A stretch of DNA of 64,000 bases from DASQUK01 sp963756425 (GTDB lineage Bacteria; Actinomycetota; Acidimicrobiia; Acidimicrobiales; VFJN01). The DNA lies in contig CAVWNW010000003.1 in NCBI GenBank assembly GCA_963756425.1, positions 248,001 to 312,000 of the forward strand, given 5' to 3'. Within the stretch, counting starts at the first letter, position 1. Each line of letters starts with the position of its first letter. Shown in pieces: positions 8,692 through 19,305 of this stretch. Below the pieces are notes generated by a model. It was not told where the DNA came from and searched no databases. It saw only the letters and a program-made list of their open reading frames with translations. A program made the position numbers and the translations under genes.

Positions 8692-11600
8692 CTACGTCCG
8701 GCTGATCCTGATCGGGACCGTCAGCGCCGTGGGGGCTGACGGCGGACCGAGCAACAGCTCGCCGAAGTAGTCCTGGCCGGCGGTCATCTGATGGGCGAAG
8801 TCCACCGTGAGCGTGACCGGCGTACCGGCCGCCACCGGGCCGTCCGGCACGCCGCCGACGGTGAGGTCGTTGCCCTGGATGGCGTCGATCGTCAGCGGGA
8901 AGGTCGGCGACCCGGCCACGCCGAAGCCGTGCACCCACACCTGGTAGTTCCCGTCGGCGGGAGCGATCAGCTCGACCGATTCGTCCCCGGAGGGCGTTGT
9001 CGACGAGCCCACGACCTCGTCGGGCGTGAAGGCGCCGTCGCCGTTCTCGTCGAACAGCACGAACAGGTCGAGGTCGTTGTCGTCGAGCGCCGTCGTCACG
9101 GTCAGCCGCGACGCATGCTCCAGGGTCACGTCCCGCTTGATCGACGCCGTTGTGAAGTCGTTCGGATCGTCCTGCTGCGCGGTCTCGGTCGTCACGGTCG
9201 GCTGGCTGAGGCCGAACGCCTCGGCCGTCAGCCCGTCGAGGTCGACGCCCGACTCGAACGTGACGTCGAAGCTCCCGGTGTCGGCGGCGGTCGAGACCTC
9301 CACGGACGATGGCGTCACCGACGCGCTGCCGACCGTCGCCGTGAACGGAGTGTGGAAGTCGTCACCCTGCCAGCTGACCTGGTGCAGCGCCAGCGCGTTC
9401 AAGCCCTCCTGTGCGGGCGCGGCCACCACGTCGCTGGCCCCGCCGGTGGCGGTGTCGAACCGCCAGACGCCGGCGCCGGTGTTCGTGTTGGGGCTCTTCC
9501 CGACCGTGTCGATGATGTACGGCGCACCGAAGACCTGGTCGCCGACGATCTGGAAGACGTTCTCGGACCTCCCCATCAGCAACGTGTCGAGGTCGGTGAA
9601 CGGGGCCGTCCCCTCCCAGGACGTCTGCGTGAGGAACAGCGAGCCGGGCGGTGGCTCCTGGGGCACATCCATGTAGAAGAACCGCCAGTCGCCGGACTCC
9701 GGGCGCCAGGTCCAGTCGTTGGCGCCGAACACCGAGCCGTTGTTGTACAGCAGGTCGGCCTGGGCATCGGCGACGTCGCTGCCGCCGAAGGTGAGCGCCC
9801 CGGTGATCGAGCCGTCGGGGTCCTGCGCCACGGTCGCCGCTACGGCCACCTCGATGGGCACCACCATCGAGTCGTCGCCGTTGGTCAGCACGATCGCCCC
9901 CGAGTACATCCCGAAGGGGGTGTCGGCCGGCACGTTGATCGACGCGTCGAACGACCCGGACGCCGAGGCGGGCGTCGACAGCCAGTCCCAATCGGCGTTC
10001 GAGTACCAGTCGATCTGCACGTCGAAGTCGGTCACCGGGATCGCATCGTTGTGCGTGGTGTGCTGCAGGCCGAGGAACAGGCCGTCGGCCATCCGCTCGT
10101 TCGGGTCGCGCACGAACGACATCAGCGTGTTGGCGCCGGCCCGGTGGTACATGAAGCGCACGTACTCGCCCCGGTCCATCTCCGACCGCCGGAAGTCGAT
10201 GTCGAAGGTGCCGTCGACGTTGGAGACGGTGCTCCGGTCCCGGTGGTCGACGGCGCCGTCGCCGTCGCGGTCGGTCCACAGGTTCCCGTCGCGGTTGATG
10301 TCCGTCCAGTTGTACGTGAGCAGGCGCCAATCCTGGTCCTCGTCGAGGTCGGCGTTGCCGTCGAACTGCTCCCGCGGATAGTTCACCCGCACCACCATCA
10401 GGTCGGCGTCGGGATGCGCCCCGACGCGGTCGCTCAGGTCCATCAGGTAGTCGGGCGCGTTGAAGTTGAAGTTGGACTCGTTGGCCTCCGGCGAGCTCGA
10501 GAACGAGAGGGTCTCGCTGTCGGAGCGGACCATCTGCCGGTCGGACACCTGCCACGTGCCCGGCCCGTTGAGCGTGAACGCCTGGCTGTCGGAGCCGCCC
10601 GGGGCGATGGTGTGCGCGAACACCGGGAACTCCTGGCCGCGGTAGTCGCCGACCCGCCACTCGTTGGGCGAGACGGTGGCACGCCCGCCGGCGGCCGCGG
10701 CTGTGGCCTTCCCGGCGTCGACCGACCCGGCGCCCTGGATCGTCGAGTCGTAGCCGAAGTCCTTGGCCGACGACTTCAGGATGTCCTTGGCGGTGTTGTA
10801 GAAGCCCGGGGTGATGGCGCCTCCGGCCTTGCGCCGCGCTTCGTACACCAGCGCCGTGGCGCTGGCCGCGACCGGGGCCGAGCGGCTCGTGCCGCCCCAC
10901 GTGACCCAGGCGGTCCGGCCGTCGAGCACCGTGTTCAGGGTTGTGTCGCCGGACGAGAAGGCGCCGTCGGCGACGACGTCGACCCCGGGCGTGGCGTTGG
11001 CCCCAGGCCCGCGGTTGGACCACACCATCACGTCGTCCTCGGTGACCTGGTTGATGCGGTCGATCGAGTCCCAGCCCGTGCCCCCGAACTGGGTGGAGGC
11101 GCCGACCGATATCGCAGACGACGGGCTGGGCGGCGTGACGGTGCCGAAGCCGGGGGCGCCGTTGCCGGTGGAGAACAGCGCGGTGGTGCGCTGGTTGTTG
11201 TGGATGACGTCGGCCTCCTGGCTGGCGGCGTCCCATCCGTCGTTGTCGACGTCGGACGACCCGTACGAGTTGGACGTCACGTCGACGCCGTTGCGGGTCG
11301 TCAGGAAGTAGCCGAGCTGGGTGGAGAAGGCGAACGAGAAGTAGATGTCGCCGAAGGGCGCCAGCCTGGCGTTGGGCGAGCCGCCGATCACGGCGCCGGG
11401 AACGGTGTGGCCACGCGTGGGCAGGTCGCTGAACTTCGGTGCCAGGCCGTTGATGACGCCCTGACCCACGACGTTGGACGCAGTCAGGGTGCCGTGGCCC
11501 TCGATGGCCGGGTCGAAGTCACCCGTCCAGGCCACCAGCTCGCCGGGCTTGAACGACGTGTCGAGCACGCCGAACGCGTCGAGGCCGCCGGGGATCGGCG

Positions 11601-12816
11601 TCGCCCCGTCGGAGACGTAGTAGAGCAGGCCGCCCGACAGGTCGGTGAAGCGGTCGCCGTTGAGGTCGCGATACGACGCCGGCGACGCCTTGGTGACGGG
11701 CTTCTCGTCGTCGAAGCGGAAGTCGTTGTCGAGGTCGACGTACACGGTGTCGTACACGCCGGCCGTGTTGGGGTCGGTGACGAGGAACGCCGCGCGCTCC
11801 CCGTACAGTTGCAGGAGGTGGTCGTCGGGGTGGCTCCCCAGGTGCACGTTGCCCGACTTCGACCACTGGGCCGGGAACCGGTAGGAGTGCGTGTTGGTGC
11901 CCGCCGGGGCGTCGAAGTTGCGTGACGGCCCGGTCCGCGTGGCGAACTCCACCGAGCAGTTGCCCGTGCGGCGAGAACAGCTCGCGGGCTCGGTGGTGAC
12001 GTACCACGACAGCCCCTGGTCGATCTGGTTGGGTGCCGCCAGCCACTGGAGCGTGCCGAAGGGGTCGAACGCCTTGGGCCAGCCGTTCCAGCCAGCCCTG
12101 GCCCCGGTGAGGCCCGACCAGACCTGCCACGTGCCGATCAGGTCGGGGTGGCCGAAGTCGGTGCCACCGTCGAGCACGCCCACGGTCGAGCCCTCGCCCG
12201 TGAACCCGGCGTTCCAAGCCCCGACGAAGTTGTGCGTCTTGGCGTCGAGGACGCCGAGCTCCCTCAGCTCGTCGAAGTGGGAGCCGGCCAGGCGGGGCGC
12301 CTTCGAGAACGGCACGTCACTGCGCCGGAGCGACTGGAGGGCCGCCTGTTGGGCGGCGGCGTCCGGCTTCTTGCCCACCTCGGGATCGGGGATGCCGAGC
12401 GGCCGCCCATCCTGCTCGAAGCTGATGGGACCGACGGCCACGATGCCGGCGGCGCCGGCGAGCTTGGGCAGGGCCGGGACGGCGATGGTGCCGACGACGA
12501 GGCCGGCGCCGCCCGACTCGGCAACGTGTGCGTCGTCGAGGTGCGCGGTGGCGGCCGACGGGTCGCCGGCCGTTGTCGCGAACACGGGGATCCGGTCGGT
12601 GCTGCCGCTCTCGACCTGCTCCTGCAGCTCGGGCGCGAGCTTGGCCATGGCCTCGTCGGAGTTGCTCCGGACGTCGTCGGGCGCCTCCTCGTCGGGCGCC
12701 TGGCGGGCCCTGTCGGGCGATGCCCCCGAGGGCACCGCCTGTGCCGCGGCCGACGCCACGAACACGGCGATGACCGCCGCCAGCGAGACCGAACGCTTCC
12801 ACGTGACCGAACGCAT
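8692..12816 (-). CDS. Large secreted S8 (subtilisin-like) serine peptidase
   Basis: A 1374-residue exported subtilase. A signal peptide (RSVTWKRSVSLAAVIAVF, ending near AAAQA) is followed by a propeptide-like region. The triad, numbered from this start, is D216 (VGVLDGGTD), H441 (EGHGTLTAS) and S644 (WGGTSRSAP), with the oxyanion Asn in STGNGAPG. The Asp-His distance of 225 residues is far larger than in subtilisin and holds an inserted domain with Asp-rich calcium-site-like segments (VDLDNDFRFDD, DLNGDRFTD). The last 700 residues are beta-rich with further D-x-D-x-D-G stretches (DRDGDGAVD, DENGDGAF). It is probably an extracellular scavenging protease. ATG at 12816 is preferred over ATG 12834 because GGAGGGG precedes it at the usual distance. 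Confidence 0.9.
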   Translation of the reverse strand: MRSVTWKRSVSLAAVIAVFVASAAAQAVPSGASPDRARQAPDEEAPDDVRSNSDEAMAKLAPELQEQVESGSTDRIPVFATTAGDPSAATAHLDDAHVAESGGAGLVVGTIAVPALPKLAGAAGIVAVGPISFEQDGRPLGIPDPEVGKKPDAAAQQAALQSLRRSDVPFSKAPRLAGSHFDELRELGVLDAKTHNFVGAWNAGFTGEGSTVGVLDGGTDFGHPDLIGTWQVWSGLTGARAGWNGWPKAFDPFGTLQWLAAPNQIDQGLSWYVTTEPASCSRRTGNCSVEFATRTGPSRNFDAPAGTNTHSYRFPAQWSKSGNVHLGSHPDDHLLQLYGERAAFLVTDPNTAGVYDTVYVDLDNDFRFDDEKPVTKASPASYRDLNGDRFTDLSGGLLYYVSDGATPIPGGLDAFGVLDTSFKPGELVAWTGDFDPAIEGHGTLTASNVVGQGVINGLAPKFSDLPTRGHTVPGAVIGGSPNARLAPFGDIYFSFAFSTQLGYFLTTRNGVDVTSNSYGSSDVDNDGWDAASQEADVIHNNQRTTALFSTGNGAPGFGTVTPPSPSSAISVGASTQFGGTGWDSIDRINQVTEDDVMVWSNRGPGANATPGVDVVADGAFSSGDTTLNTVLDGRTAWVTWGGTSRSAPVAASATALVYEARRKAGGAITPGFYNTAKDILKSSAKDFGYDSTIQGAGSVDAGKATAAAAGGRATVSPNEWRVGDYRGQEFPVFAHTIAPGGSDSQAFTLNGPGTWQVSDRQMVRSDSETLSFSSSPEANESNFNFNAPDYLMDLSDRVGAHPDADLMVVRVNYPREQFDGNADLDEDQDWRLLTYNWTDINRDGNLWTDRDGDGAVDHRDRSTVSNVDGTFDIDFRRSEMDRGEYVRFMYHRAGANTLMSFVRDPNERMADGLFLGLQHTTHNDAIPVTDFDVQIDWYSNADWDWLSTPASASGSFDASINVPADTPFGMYSGAIVLTNGDDSMVVPIEVAVAATVAQDPDGSITGALTFGGSDVADAQADLLYNNGSVFGANDWTWRPESGDWRFFYMDVPQEPPPGSLFLTQTSWEGTAPFTDLDTLLMGRSENVFQIVGDQVFGAPYIIDTVGKSPNTNTGAGVWRFDTATGGASDVVAAPAQEGLNALALHQVSWQGDDFHTPFTATVGSASVTPSSVEVSTAADTGSFDVTFESGVDLDGLTAEAFGLSQPTVTTETAQQDDPNDFTTASIKRDVTLEHASRLTVTTALDDNDLDLFVLFDENGDGAFTPDEVVGSSTTPSGDESVELIAPADGNYQVWVHGFGVAGSPTFPLTIDAIQGNDLTVGGVPDGPVAAGTPVTLTVDFAHQMTAGQDYFGELLLGPPSAPTALTVPIRISRT

Positions 12817-12980
12817 GAACAGCCCCTCCCCCATGCACTGCCCAGCGCCGGCCAGCGCGGGCAGCGCACACTATTCCCCTCCGATGCCTTCTCTACCACA
12901 GGCAAGTCGCGCGCGGATTTTCCGTTTTGCTGCCGTTTACGCCAGGTTCGCCGCCCGGCAGCCGGCAGAACGCACGACGA

Positions 12981-14666
<1,686 letters not shown>

Positions 14667-14733
14667 CCCGCCCAGGGTGGCACATGGCCGGCCGGCCGGT
14701 GTGCGCCGCCGTGCGGCCGATGCGACGGGTGCG

Positions 14734-14747
14734 ACCAGCCGACTGGT
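14734..14747 (-). terminator. Hairpin after the small membrane protein gene
   Basis: ACCAG-CCGA-CTGGT within an outer GCGACC/GGTCGC pairing (14731-14757), directly after the stop of the 58-residue gene. No T-run; it is plausible as a T-less terminator. Confidence 0.35.
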
Positions 14748-14759
14748 GGGCGGTCGCGA

Positions 14760-14936
14760 CTAGATGAGGAGGAGGATCAGCACCACCACGACGATCATCA
14801 GCACGAGCGCGGTGCCGGCCAGGAACCCTGTGCTGACCCACGACGAGCTCGGGTCGTCGGCATCTTGATCATGCTCGACGTAGGCACGGAACATCTCGGT
14901 GTCCGCGCCGGGATCGTCCTCGGGCCGCTCGTTCAT
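14760..14936 (-). CDS. Small single-span membrane protein, 58 residues
   Basis: ATG at 14936 opens a 58-codon frame ending at TAG. Residues 1-32 are acidic (NERPEDDPG, EHDQDADDPSSS) and residues 35-58 are one uninterrupted hydrophobic segment (LAGTALVLMIVVVVLILLLI), so this is an N-in/C-tail-anchored membrane peptide. It sits upstream of treS on the same strand, with a hairpin between them. The clean charge/hydrophobic split and exact termination after the membrane segment argue that it is real. The function is unknown; no family is recognised. Confidence 0.6.
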   Translation of the reverse strand: MNERPEDDPGADTEMFRAYVEHDQDADDPSSSWVSTGFLAGTALVLMIVVVVLILLLI

Positions 14937-15004
14937 GGCCGAATGCTACGCCCGGTGGCCCACCCCGTCGGCCGTCGCTCGTATCTCGTCGCCCGCGAGC
15001 CCCA

Positions 15005-17308
15005 CTACTCGTGGCGCAGCGCCTGGGCGACGTCCGCGGCGGAGCGAGCGGCGTCGTCAGGGCGCGGGGCGAAGTGGGGTATCTCGATCTCGACTCGATC
15101 GAGGGCACCCGTGAACGGGAACGGCGGCTCGTAGTCATCGCACACCGGGAAGCCCAGGTCGACGCCGATGTGCAGCCCGGCGCCGCCGATCTGCCAACGG
15201 AAGGGCAGGTCGTGTGGTAGCTCGAGCGCGGCCACGCGCCCATCGTCGACGCCGAGGTGGACTGTGCCACCCCCGTGGCGGCGATCACGGGCTCGTTGGT
15301 AGCCGAGGCGGACGAGCCGGCGGCCGGGGGCGAGGGCCACGGGCGAAGCGGCCCGGTGGAGCGCGCCGAAGAGGCTGAACGCGACCACCGGATGGCCGTC
15401 GACCACGTACAGCGCCCAGCCGTTGTTCCAGTCGCCGAGCGCACACACGACGCCCGCGCACGCGCTGGACCCGTCCGCGGTGGGGAGGTCGAGATGCGCG
15501 GTGAGCTCGAAGCCGCCGGCCATCGGCGGCATCAGGTCCTCGGCCACCCCGCCACCCCCAGGCCGGAAGACGCTGCGGTGGCGGGGCGGGTTGGGCGACG
15601 GTTCCATCGCCACGGCTCGACCGATGAAGCTGTCGTCGAGCGGCAGGACCTGGTTCCGGCCGGCCTCGTGCCACCACAGCGCCTCGAGCTCGCGCACGAC
15701 CTCGGGATGCTGGTCGGCCACGTCGACGGCTTCGGCGAAGTCGGACGACAGGTCGAACAGCGACCACCGGTCGGATGCGAAGTCATGGCTGCCGGGGACC
15801 CGGTCGCGCTCGACCGAGAGCTGGTGGCCGACGTGGTCGGTCGTAGCCTTCCAGCGGTCGCGGACGATCGACCGCGAGCCCGCCATCTCGAAGTACTGGG
15901 ACTGGCGCGGGCTCGGGGCGCTGGGATCGTCGAACGTCGGCCGCAGGCTCGCGCCGTCGATCGGCTGCTGGTCCACACCGTCGACCACGGACGGGGGCTC
16001 GACGCCCACCGCGTCGAGAACGGTCGGCAGGAGGTCCACGGCGTGGCAGAACTGGTCGCGCACCGTGCCGCCCGCGGACGCCGGGATGCCGGCGGGCCAG
16101 TGGGCGATGAGGGGCGTCCTCACGCCGCCGAGCCACGCGTAGCGCTTCCAGAGCCGCAGCGGCGTGTTGCCCGCCCACGTCCAGCCCCAGGGATAGTGGT
16201 TGTACGCCCGGAAGCCGCCGAGGTCGTCGATGTGCGTCAATGTGTCGGCCACGTCGTCGACGCGGTCGTGGGTGAAGCGGTGCTCGTTCAGGGACCCGGT
16301 GGGCCCGCCCTCCGCGCTGGCGCCGTTGTCGCTGATCAGCAGGACGAGCGTGTCGTCGAGCAGTCCGGTCGTCTGGAGGAAGTCGAGCAGCCGCCCCACC
16401 TGGGCGTCGGTGTGCGTGAGGAAGCCGGCGAACACCTCCATCATCCGCGCGTACAGCCGGCGCTCGTCCGCGGGCAGTCCGTCCCAGTCCGGCACCCAGG
16501 ATGGGCGCTCGCCGAGCCGGGTCCCCTCGGGCACGACCCCGGCGTCCAACTGGCGTGCGAACGTCGCCGTGCGCCACGCCTCCCAGCCGGCGTCGAACCG
16601 GCCGCGGTAGGCGTCGATGAACCGCCGGGGGGCCTGGTGGGGGGCGTGCACGGCACCGGGGGCGAAGTAGCAGAAGAAGCGACGGCCGGGCGTGGCCTGC
16701 TGCTGGTCCTGGATGAAGCGGATCGCCCGGTCGGCCAGGTCCTCGGTCAGGTGGTAGCCCTCGGATGGCGTTCGCGGGGGGTCGACGAAACCGTTGTCGG
16801 ACACGAGGTCGGGCGTCCACTGGTTGGTATCGCCCCCCAGGAACCCGTAGAACCGCTCGAAGCCGAGCCCCAGCGGCCAGCGGTCGAACGGCCCCGAGGC
16901 GCTCTCCTCCCAGCGAGGCGTGAGGTGCCATTTGCCGACCGCGAACGTGCCGTAGCCGGTGTCGCGCAGGATGCGGGCCATCGTGGCCGCCGACGGCGGG
17001 ATCCGCCCGCTGTAGCCGGGGAAGCCGGTGGGCAGGTCGGTGAGGAACCCCATCCCGACGGCGTGGTGGTTGCGACCCGTGAGCAAGCACGCCCGCGTGG
17101 GCGAGCACAGGGAGGTGACGTGGAAGCGGTTGTAACGCAGCCCGCCGGCGGCGAGCGCGTCGATGGCTGGCGTGTCGATGTCGCTGCCAAAGCAGCCGAG
17201 CTGGCCGAACCCCAGGTCGTCGAGCACGATCACCAGCACGTGCGGCGCGCCCTCTGGGGGCTGGGGGCGGGACGGGAACACCGGCGTCGACTCCGCGATC
17301 GTGCTCAT
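15005..17308 (-). CDS. Arylsulfatase (formylglycine-dependent sulfatase)
   Basis: A 767-residue alkaline-phosphatase-superfamily sulfatase. The metal-binding DD at 30-31 (VIVLDDLGFGQLG) and the formylglycine motif C68-S-P-T-R followed by ACLLTGR are present, as are VGKWHLTPRWEE (Lys/His ligands) and LISDNGASAEGG (second metal Asp-Asn). After the catalytic domain (to about residue 560) a C-terminal beta-sandwich follows, of the type seen in large actinobacterial arylsulfatases. No signal peptide is visible, so it is either cytosolic or exported by another route. C68 must be converted by a formylglycine-generating enzyme that is not in this window. The start at 17308 avoids overlap with the divergent peptidase gene. 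Confidence 0.9.
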   Translation of the reverse strand: MSTIAESTPVFPSRPQPPEGAPHVLVIVLDDLGFGQLGCFGSDIDTPAIDALAAGGLRYNRFHVTSLCSPTRACLLTGRNHHAVGMGFLTDLPTGFPGYSGRIPPSAATMARILRDTGYGTFAVGKWHLTPRWEESASGPFDRWPLGLGFERFYGFLGGDTNQWTPDLVSDNGFVDPPRTPSEGYHLTEDLADRAIRFIQDQQQATPGRRFFCYFAPGAVHAPHQAPRRFIDAYRGRFDAGWEAWRTATFARQLDAGVVPEGTRLGERPSWVPDWDGLPADERRLYARMMEVFAGFLTHTDAQVGRLLDFLQTTGLLDDTLVLLISDNGASAEGGPTGSLNEHRFTHDRVDDVADTLTHIDDLGGFRAYNHYPWGWTWAGNTPLRLWKRYAWLGGVRTPLIAHWPAGIPASAGGTVRDQFCHAVDLLPTVLDAVGVEPPSVVDGVDQQPIDGASLRPTFDDPSAPSPRQSQYFEMAGSRSIVRDRWKATTDHVGHQLSVERDRVPGSHDFASDRWSLFDLSSDFAEAVDVADQHPEVVRELEALWWHEAGRNQVLPLDDSFIGRAVAMEPSPNPPRHRSVFRPGGGGVAEDLMPPMAGGFELTAHLDLPTADGSSACAGVVCALGDWNNGWALYVVDGHPVVAFSLFGALHRAASPVALAPGRRLVRLGYQRARDRRHGGGTVHLGVDDGRVAALELPHDLPFRWQIGGAGLHIGVDLGFPVCDDYEPPFPFTGALDRVEIEIPHFAPRPDDAARSAADVAQALRHE

Positions 17309-17489
17309 CGCACCAAGCTGCCGCGCCGGCGGTGGTTCCCGCCACCGGTGCCGCGGGAGGGCTCTACTTCGCACAGCGAACGTCGAGATGACGCTGCAAT
17401 ATGTCCGACCCTCTGCGCCGCGGGCGGGCGAACTGCTACGGTCCGCGGCGCGCCGCTGACGGGTGCTGGCGCCGACAACGGGGGTCAGA

Positions 17490-18987
17490 ATGTCCAAGTT
17501 CTTACGAGGCATGGCCGCGCTGCTACTGGTGGCCCTGGTGATCCCGCTGCACGCGGGACTGGCGGATGCCGGGCCAAAAGCCTGCGAGAAGCGCAACAAC
17601 AACACGACGGCGAAGCTGCTGGAGTGCGTGACGCTGGAGGGGGTGCGCGAGCACCAGGCCGCGTTGCAGGCCATCGCCGACGCCAACGGCGGCAACCGGT
17701 TCTCGGGCCTGCCGGGCTACAACGCCTCGGTCGACTACGTGGTTGAGCGGCTCGAGGCGGCCGGCTACGACCCCGAGGTGCAGGAGTTCGACTACACCGC
17801 TTTCCAGGTGCTCGGGCCTTCCGCGCTCCAGCAGACGGCGCCCAACGCGGTGACATACGAGGAGAACGTCCAATTCGGGATAATCGATCAGTCCGACCCG
17901 GGTGACGTGACCGAATTGGTAACCGCCGTCGACCTGCAACTCGGCCTCGGCAACACGTCGACCAGCGGCTGCGAGGCGGCCGACTTCGCCGCCTTCCCGG
18001 CGGGCAACATCGCCCTGCTCCAGCGTGGCACCTGCACCTTCGAGCTCAAGGCCGAGAACGCCGCCGCCGCCGGTGCCGTGGGGATCGTGATCTTCAACCA
18101 GGGCAACACCGACGCCGAGGACCGCAACAACATCCCGGCCGTGACGCTCAGCGCCAACAACACCAGCGGCATCCCGGTGCTCGGTACCACCTACGCCCTG
18201 GGCGAGGCGCTGGCAGCCATCGAAGGCCTGGAGATGCGGGTCTTCGCCAATTCGGCCCGCGAGATCCTGCCGACCTTCAACGTGCTGGCCGAGACGTCCC
18301 ACGGTGACGACAACAACGTCGTCATGGTGGGCGCCCACCTCGACTCGGTGAGCGCCGGGCCCGGCATCAACGACAACGGCTCCGGCAGTGCCGCCATCCT
18401 CGAGGTCGCCGAGCAGATGCAGAAGGTGAAGCCCCGGAACACTGTGCGCTTCGCCTGGTGGGGCGCCGAGGAGTCGGGCCTCGTCGGCTCCACCTTCTAC
18501 GTCGACAGCCTGACGGAGGAGGAGCGGGCCAACATCGCCCTGTACCTGAACTTCGACATGGTGGGCTCGTCCAATTACGTGCGGTTCATCTACGACGGCG
18601 ACGGCTCGGCCTTCGACCTCGCCGGCCCCCCCGGGTCGGACGGCGATCGAGGCCCTGTTCGAAGACTTCTACGCGGCCCGGGGTTTGGCCTTCGAGCCCA
18701 CGGCCTTCGACGGCCGGTCCGACTACGGACCGTTCATCGCTGAGGGGGTGGACATTCCGGCCGGTGGCCTGTTCACGGGCGCCGAGGGTCGCAAGACGGC
18801 TGAGCAGCAGGCCATCTACGGCGGGACCGTCGGCGAGCAATACGACCCCTGCTACCACGAGGCTTGCGACACCTTCGAGAACAACAACAATGAGGTGCTC
18901 GACCTCAACTCCGATGCCATCGCGTTCGCCACGCTGACGTACGCGATGGACACCAGCTCGGTGAACAGCGCGGCGCCTGCCGCCTGA
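17490..18987 (+). CDS. Secreted M28 family aminopeptidase with PA domain (apparent +1 frameshift)
   Basis: Zn-dependent exopeptidase. A signal peptide (RGMAALLLVALVIPLHAGLADA) precedes an N-terminal part, a PA insert (about 120-240, containing LLQRGTCTFELKAENA) and the catalytic core. Metal ligands are visible: H and D in GAHLDSV, D in GINDNGSG, E in WGAEESGL, D in NFDMVGS and, after the frameshift, H in YDPCYHEACD. The frame breaks at a seven-C run (18626-18632); removing one C joins AGPPG to RTAIEALFEDFYAARGL and the true end. The span is 3n+1 and the corrected length is 498. Without correction the protein lacks its last zinc ligand. A G/C-run assembly error is likeliest; phase variation cannot be excluded from one sequence. 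Confidence 0.85.
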
Positions 18988-18997
18988 ACATCCGCCG

Positions 18998-19044
18998 TTC
19001 TGTCGGGCCTCGGGGCGTGACATCCGCTCCGAGGTCCGGCAGAA
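18998..19044 (+). terminator. Hairpin after the M28 peptidase gene
   Basis: TTCTGTCGGGCCTCGG (18998-19013) pairs with CCGAGGTCCGGCAGAA (19029-19044) at 14 of 16 positions, with a 15-nt loop, beginning 10 bp after the stop. No T-run follows. Confidence 0.55.
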
Positions 19045-19290
19045 CCGGGTCGAGGTCGATGCCCGGCGGCGACAGGGGGAGACCGCCGCCGCCGGGCGAA
19101 CTCGACATCGTGACCGGCAAACTGCCGGGCGGACGGCCCACCGCCGAGTGGGAAGGTCGCCGCCCGCCGCCGACCCAGCCCACAGCTCCCGCACCGGGGT
19201 GGCGAGAGCTACGGCAGTGTCATCCGGCCGCATTAACGGCGCCGAAGCGGGCGCAGCCCGGCCGGCAACGTCCAGCTCACGCTGGTCGCG

Positions 19291-19296
19291 TACGGT
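19291..19296 (+). promoter_or_regulatory. -10 box of the hybrid regulator gene
   Basis: TACGGT, 9 nt before ATG 19306; leaderless or nearly leaderless start. Confidence 0.45.
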
Positions 19297-19305
19297 AGAG
19301 GCGAC

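Larger units (their letters stand above)
18988..19305. other. 318-bp intergenic region between peptidase and regulator genes
   Basis: It holds a terminator-like hairpin at its start and the regulator promoter at its end. In between no convincing gene, tRNA or repeat is seen; the open frames here are Arg/Pro-rich composition artefacts. Confidence 0.6.

Noticed and set aside
8791..11925. A 1044-codon open frame on the plus strand opposite the subtilase gene
   Set aside because: Arg/Gly/Val-rich composition with no domain, fully antisense to a well-supported gene; produced by high G+C at third positions. The same applies to 4985-7246, 7535-8770, 15257-17746, 13251-14480, 19591-21588 and 49812-51437.
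12835..12980. tRNA or small RNA gene between the subtilase and treS genes
   Set aside because: No cloverleaf pairing and no strong stem; only subtilase upstream sequence is apparent.
17309..17489. Promoters in the sulfatase-M28 divergent spacer
   Set aside because: A TACGGT lies at 17437-17442 but leaves a ~45-nt leader and no clear counterpart for the sulfatase; not strong enough to list.
18905..19298. Short open frames in the intergenic region after the M28 peptidase
   Set aside because: Arg/Pro-rich, no start signal, and they overlap the terminator-like hairpin.
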